Below, one piece after another: positions 5,467 through 5,821 of a stretch of 5,821 nt of DNA. Position numbers and translations under genes: made by a program. Source of the stretch: Maribacter sp. (lineage in GTDB: Bacteria > Bacteroidota > Bacteroidia > Flavobacteriales > Flavobacteriaceae); the NCBI GenBank assembly GCA_003232155.1, contig QILY01000259.1:1-5821 (forward strand), written 5' to 3'. The stretch's first letter is position 1. Every line of letters begins with the position of its first letter. A model generated the notes under the pieces. The model searched no databases. It had not been told where the DNA came from and was given only the letters and a program-made list of their open reading frames with translations.

Positions 5467-5821
5467 TCACCAAATATACCCCTCGTAGCAACTGATTATC
5501 TTCCATTGACCGTTCTTTTTTTGCAAATAACATACTCTAGAGGAACCCGCTAACCCGCTATGACTTATTCCAATATCGATTAGTGCGGCATCCCGTTTTT
5601 TGTTATAAATGATTCGGGAAAAGTTAAATAATTGATCGGCCCCTGTAAAATCAATAGCTTCTTTTAGTAGTAATGTATCTGCTAAAGTTAGGTTATGGTT
5701 TTTGGCACTATTGATATTGTCTAACTTTTCGATAATTATTCTTGTATCTGAATATTGTTCTTTAAACTTAGAAAGTACTTTAATAGGCACTTGCCCTGAT
5801 AAATATTCTTTACTTAGCGCA
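5467..5821 (-). CDS. Hypothetical protein, C-terminal part only (5' end outside window)
   Basis: The reading frame runs from the TGA at 5467-5469 to the right edge without a stop, giving 118 codons before the last, incomplete one. A GTG at 5788-5790 could serve as a start, but the open frame continues upstream (ALSKEYLSGQ before it), so the gene most likely begins outside the window. I do not recognise a named family. The C-terminal part shows IIYNKKRDAALIDIG, SGLAGSS, then CYLQKKNGQWKI and a final aromatic YEGYIW. Such a strand-turn-strand pattern with K-x-x-G-x-W-K-I recalls small secreted β-rich proteins of flavobacteria in which the middle motif is often Cys-containing. There is one Cys before YLQKK and one in SCYEG. 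It converges on the dual isomerase gene, with 135 nt between the stops. No function is proposed. Confidence 0.6.
   Translation of the reverse strand, partial: ALSKEYLSGQVPIKVLSKFKEQYSDTRIIIEKLDNINSAKNHNLTLADTLLLKEAIDFTGADQLFNFSRIIYNKKRDAALIDIGISHSGLAGSSRVCYLQKKNGQWKIISCYEGYIW

Noticed and set aside
1..5821. Possible CRISPR array, tRNA, rRNA, insertion sequence or defence system
   Set aside because: No spaced direct repeats, cloverleaf, terminal inverted repeats, transposase or nuclease-type effector genes were seen on either strand.

Overview
This AT-rich window (roughly 35-40% G+C by eye) reads as ordinary chromosomal backbone from a member of the Bacteroidota, most likely a marine Flavobacteriaceae. 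The evidence is a GldI-type gliding lipoprotein gene, promoters of the Bacteroidota type (TAnnTTTG at -7), near absence of Shine-Dalgarno sequences, a cyclophilin-FKBP dual immunophilin, and several short SPII lipoprotein signals. I see no insertion sequence, phage gene, CRISPR array, tRNA or rRNA.

Layout, left to right. (1) Bases 1-877, + strand: the 3' end of recF, a small lipocalin-like lipoprotein and dciA (DUF721), packed with a 2-nt gap and then a 1-nt overlap. This is a DNA replication/repair operon with a lipoprotein inside it. It ends at a hairpin (884-910) that can serve both converging strands. (2) Bases 930-2424, - strand: ndk (nucleoside diphosphate kinase), with its own near-consensus promoter, preceded by a PhoD-like metallophosphatase lipoprotein. 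(3) Bases 2425-2496: a compact divergent promoter region. (4) Bases 2497-5331, + strand: nrnA (DHH/DHHA1 phosphoesterase) overlaps gldI by 4 nt. A 130-nt spacer holding a small degenerate heptamer repeat follows, then a lipoprotein joining a cyclophilin domain to an FKBP domain. A strong stem-loop terminator lies at 5351-5378. (5) Bases 5467-5821, - strand: the C-terminal part of an unrecognised protein whose 5' end lies beyond the window.

Themes. Three genes deal with nucleotides or phosphate esters: ndk, nrnA and the PhoD-like phosphatase. Two neighbouring genes place three prolyl-isomerase-type domains in the cell envelope next to gliding machinery. Four of the nine genes encode lipoproteins, and none has the acidic stretch after the cysteine that sends Bacteroidota lipoproteins to the surface, so all four probably face the periplasm. 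I found no convincing evidence of an undescribed system. The most useful leads are the lipoprotein embedded in recF-dciA, the eroded FKBP pocket of GldI beside an intact dual immunophilin, and the apparently leaderless nrnA promoter.
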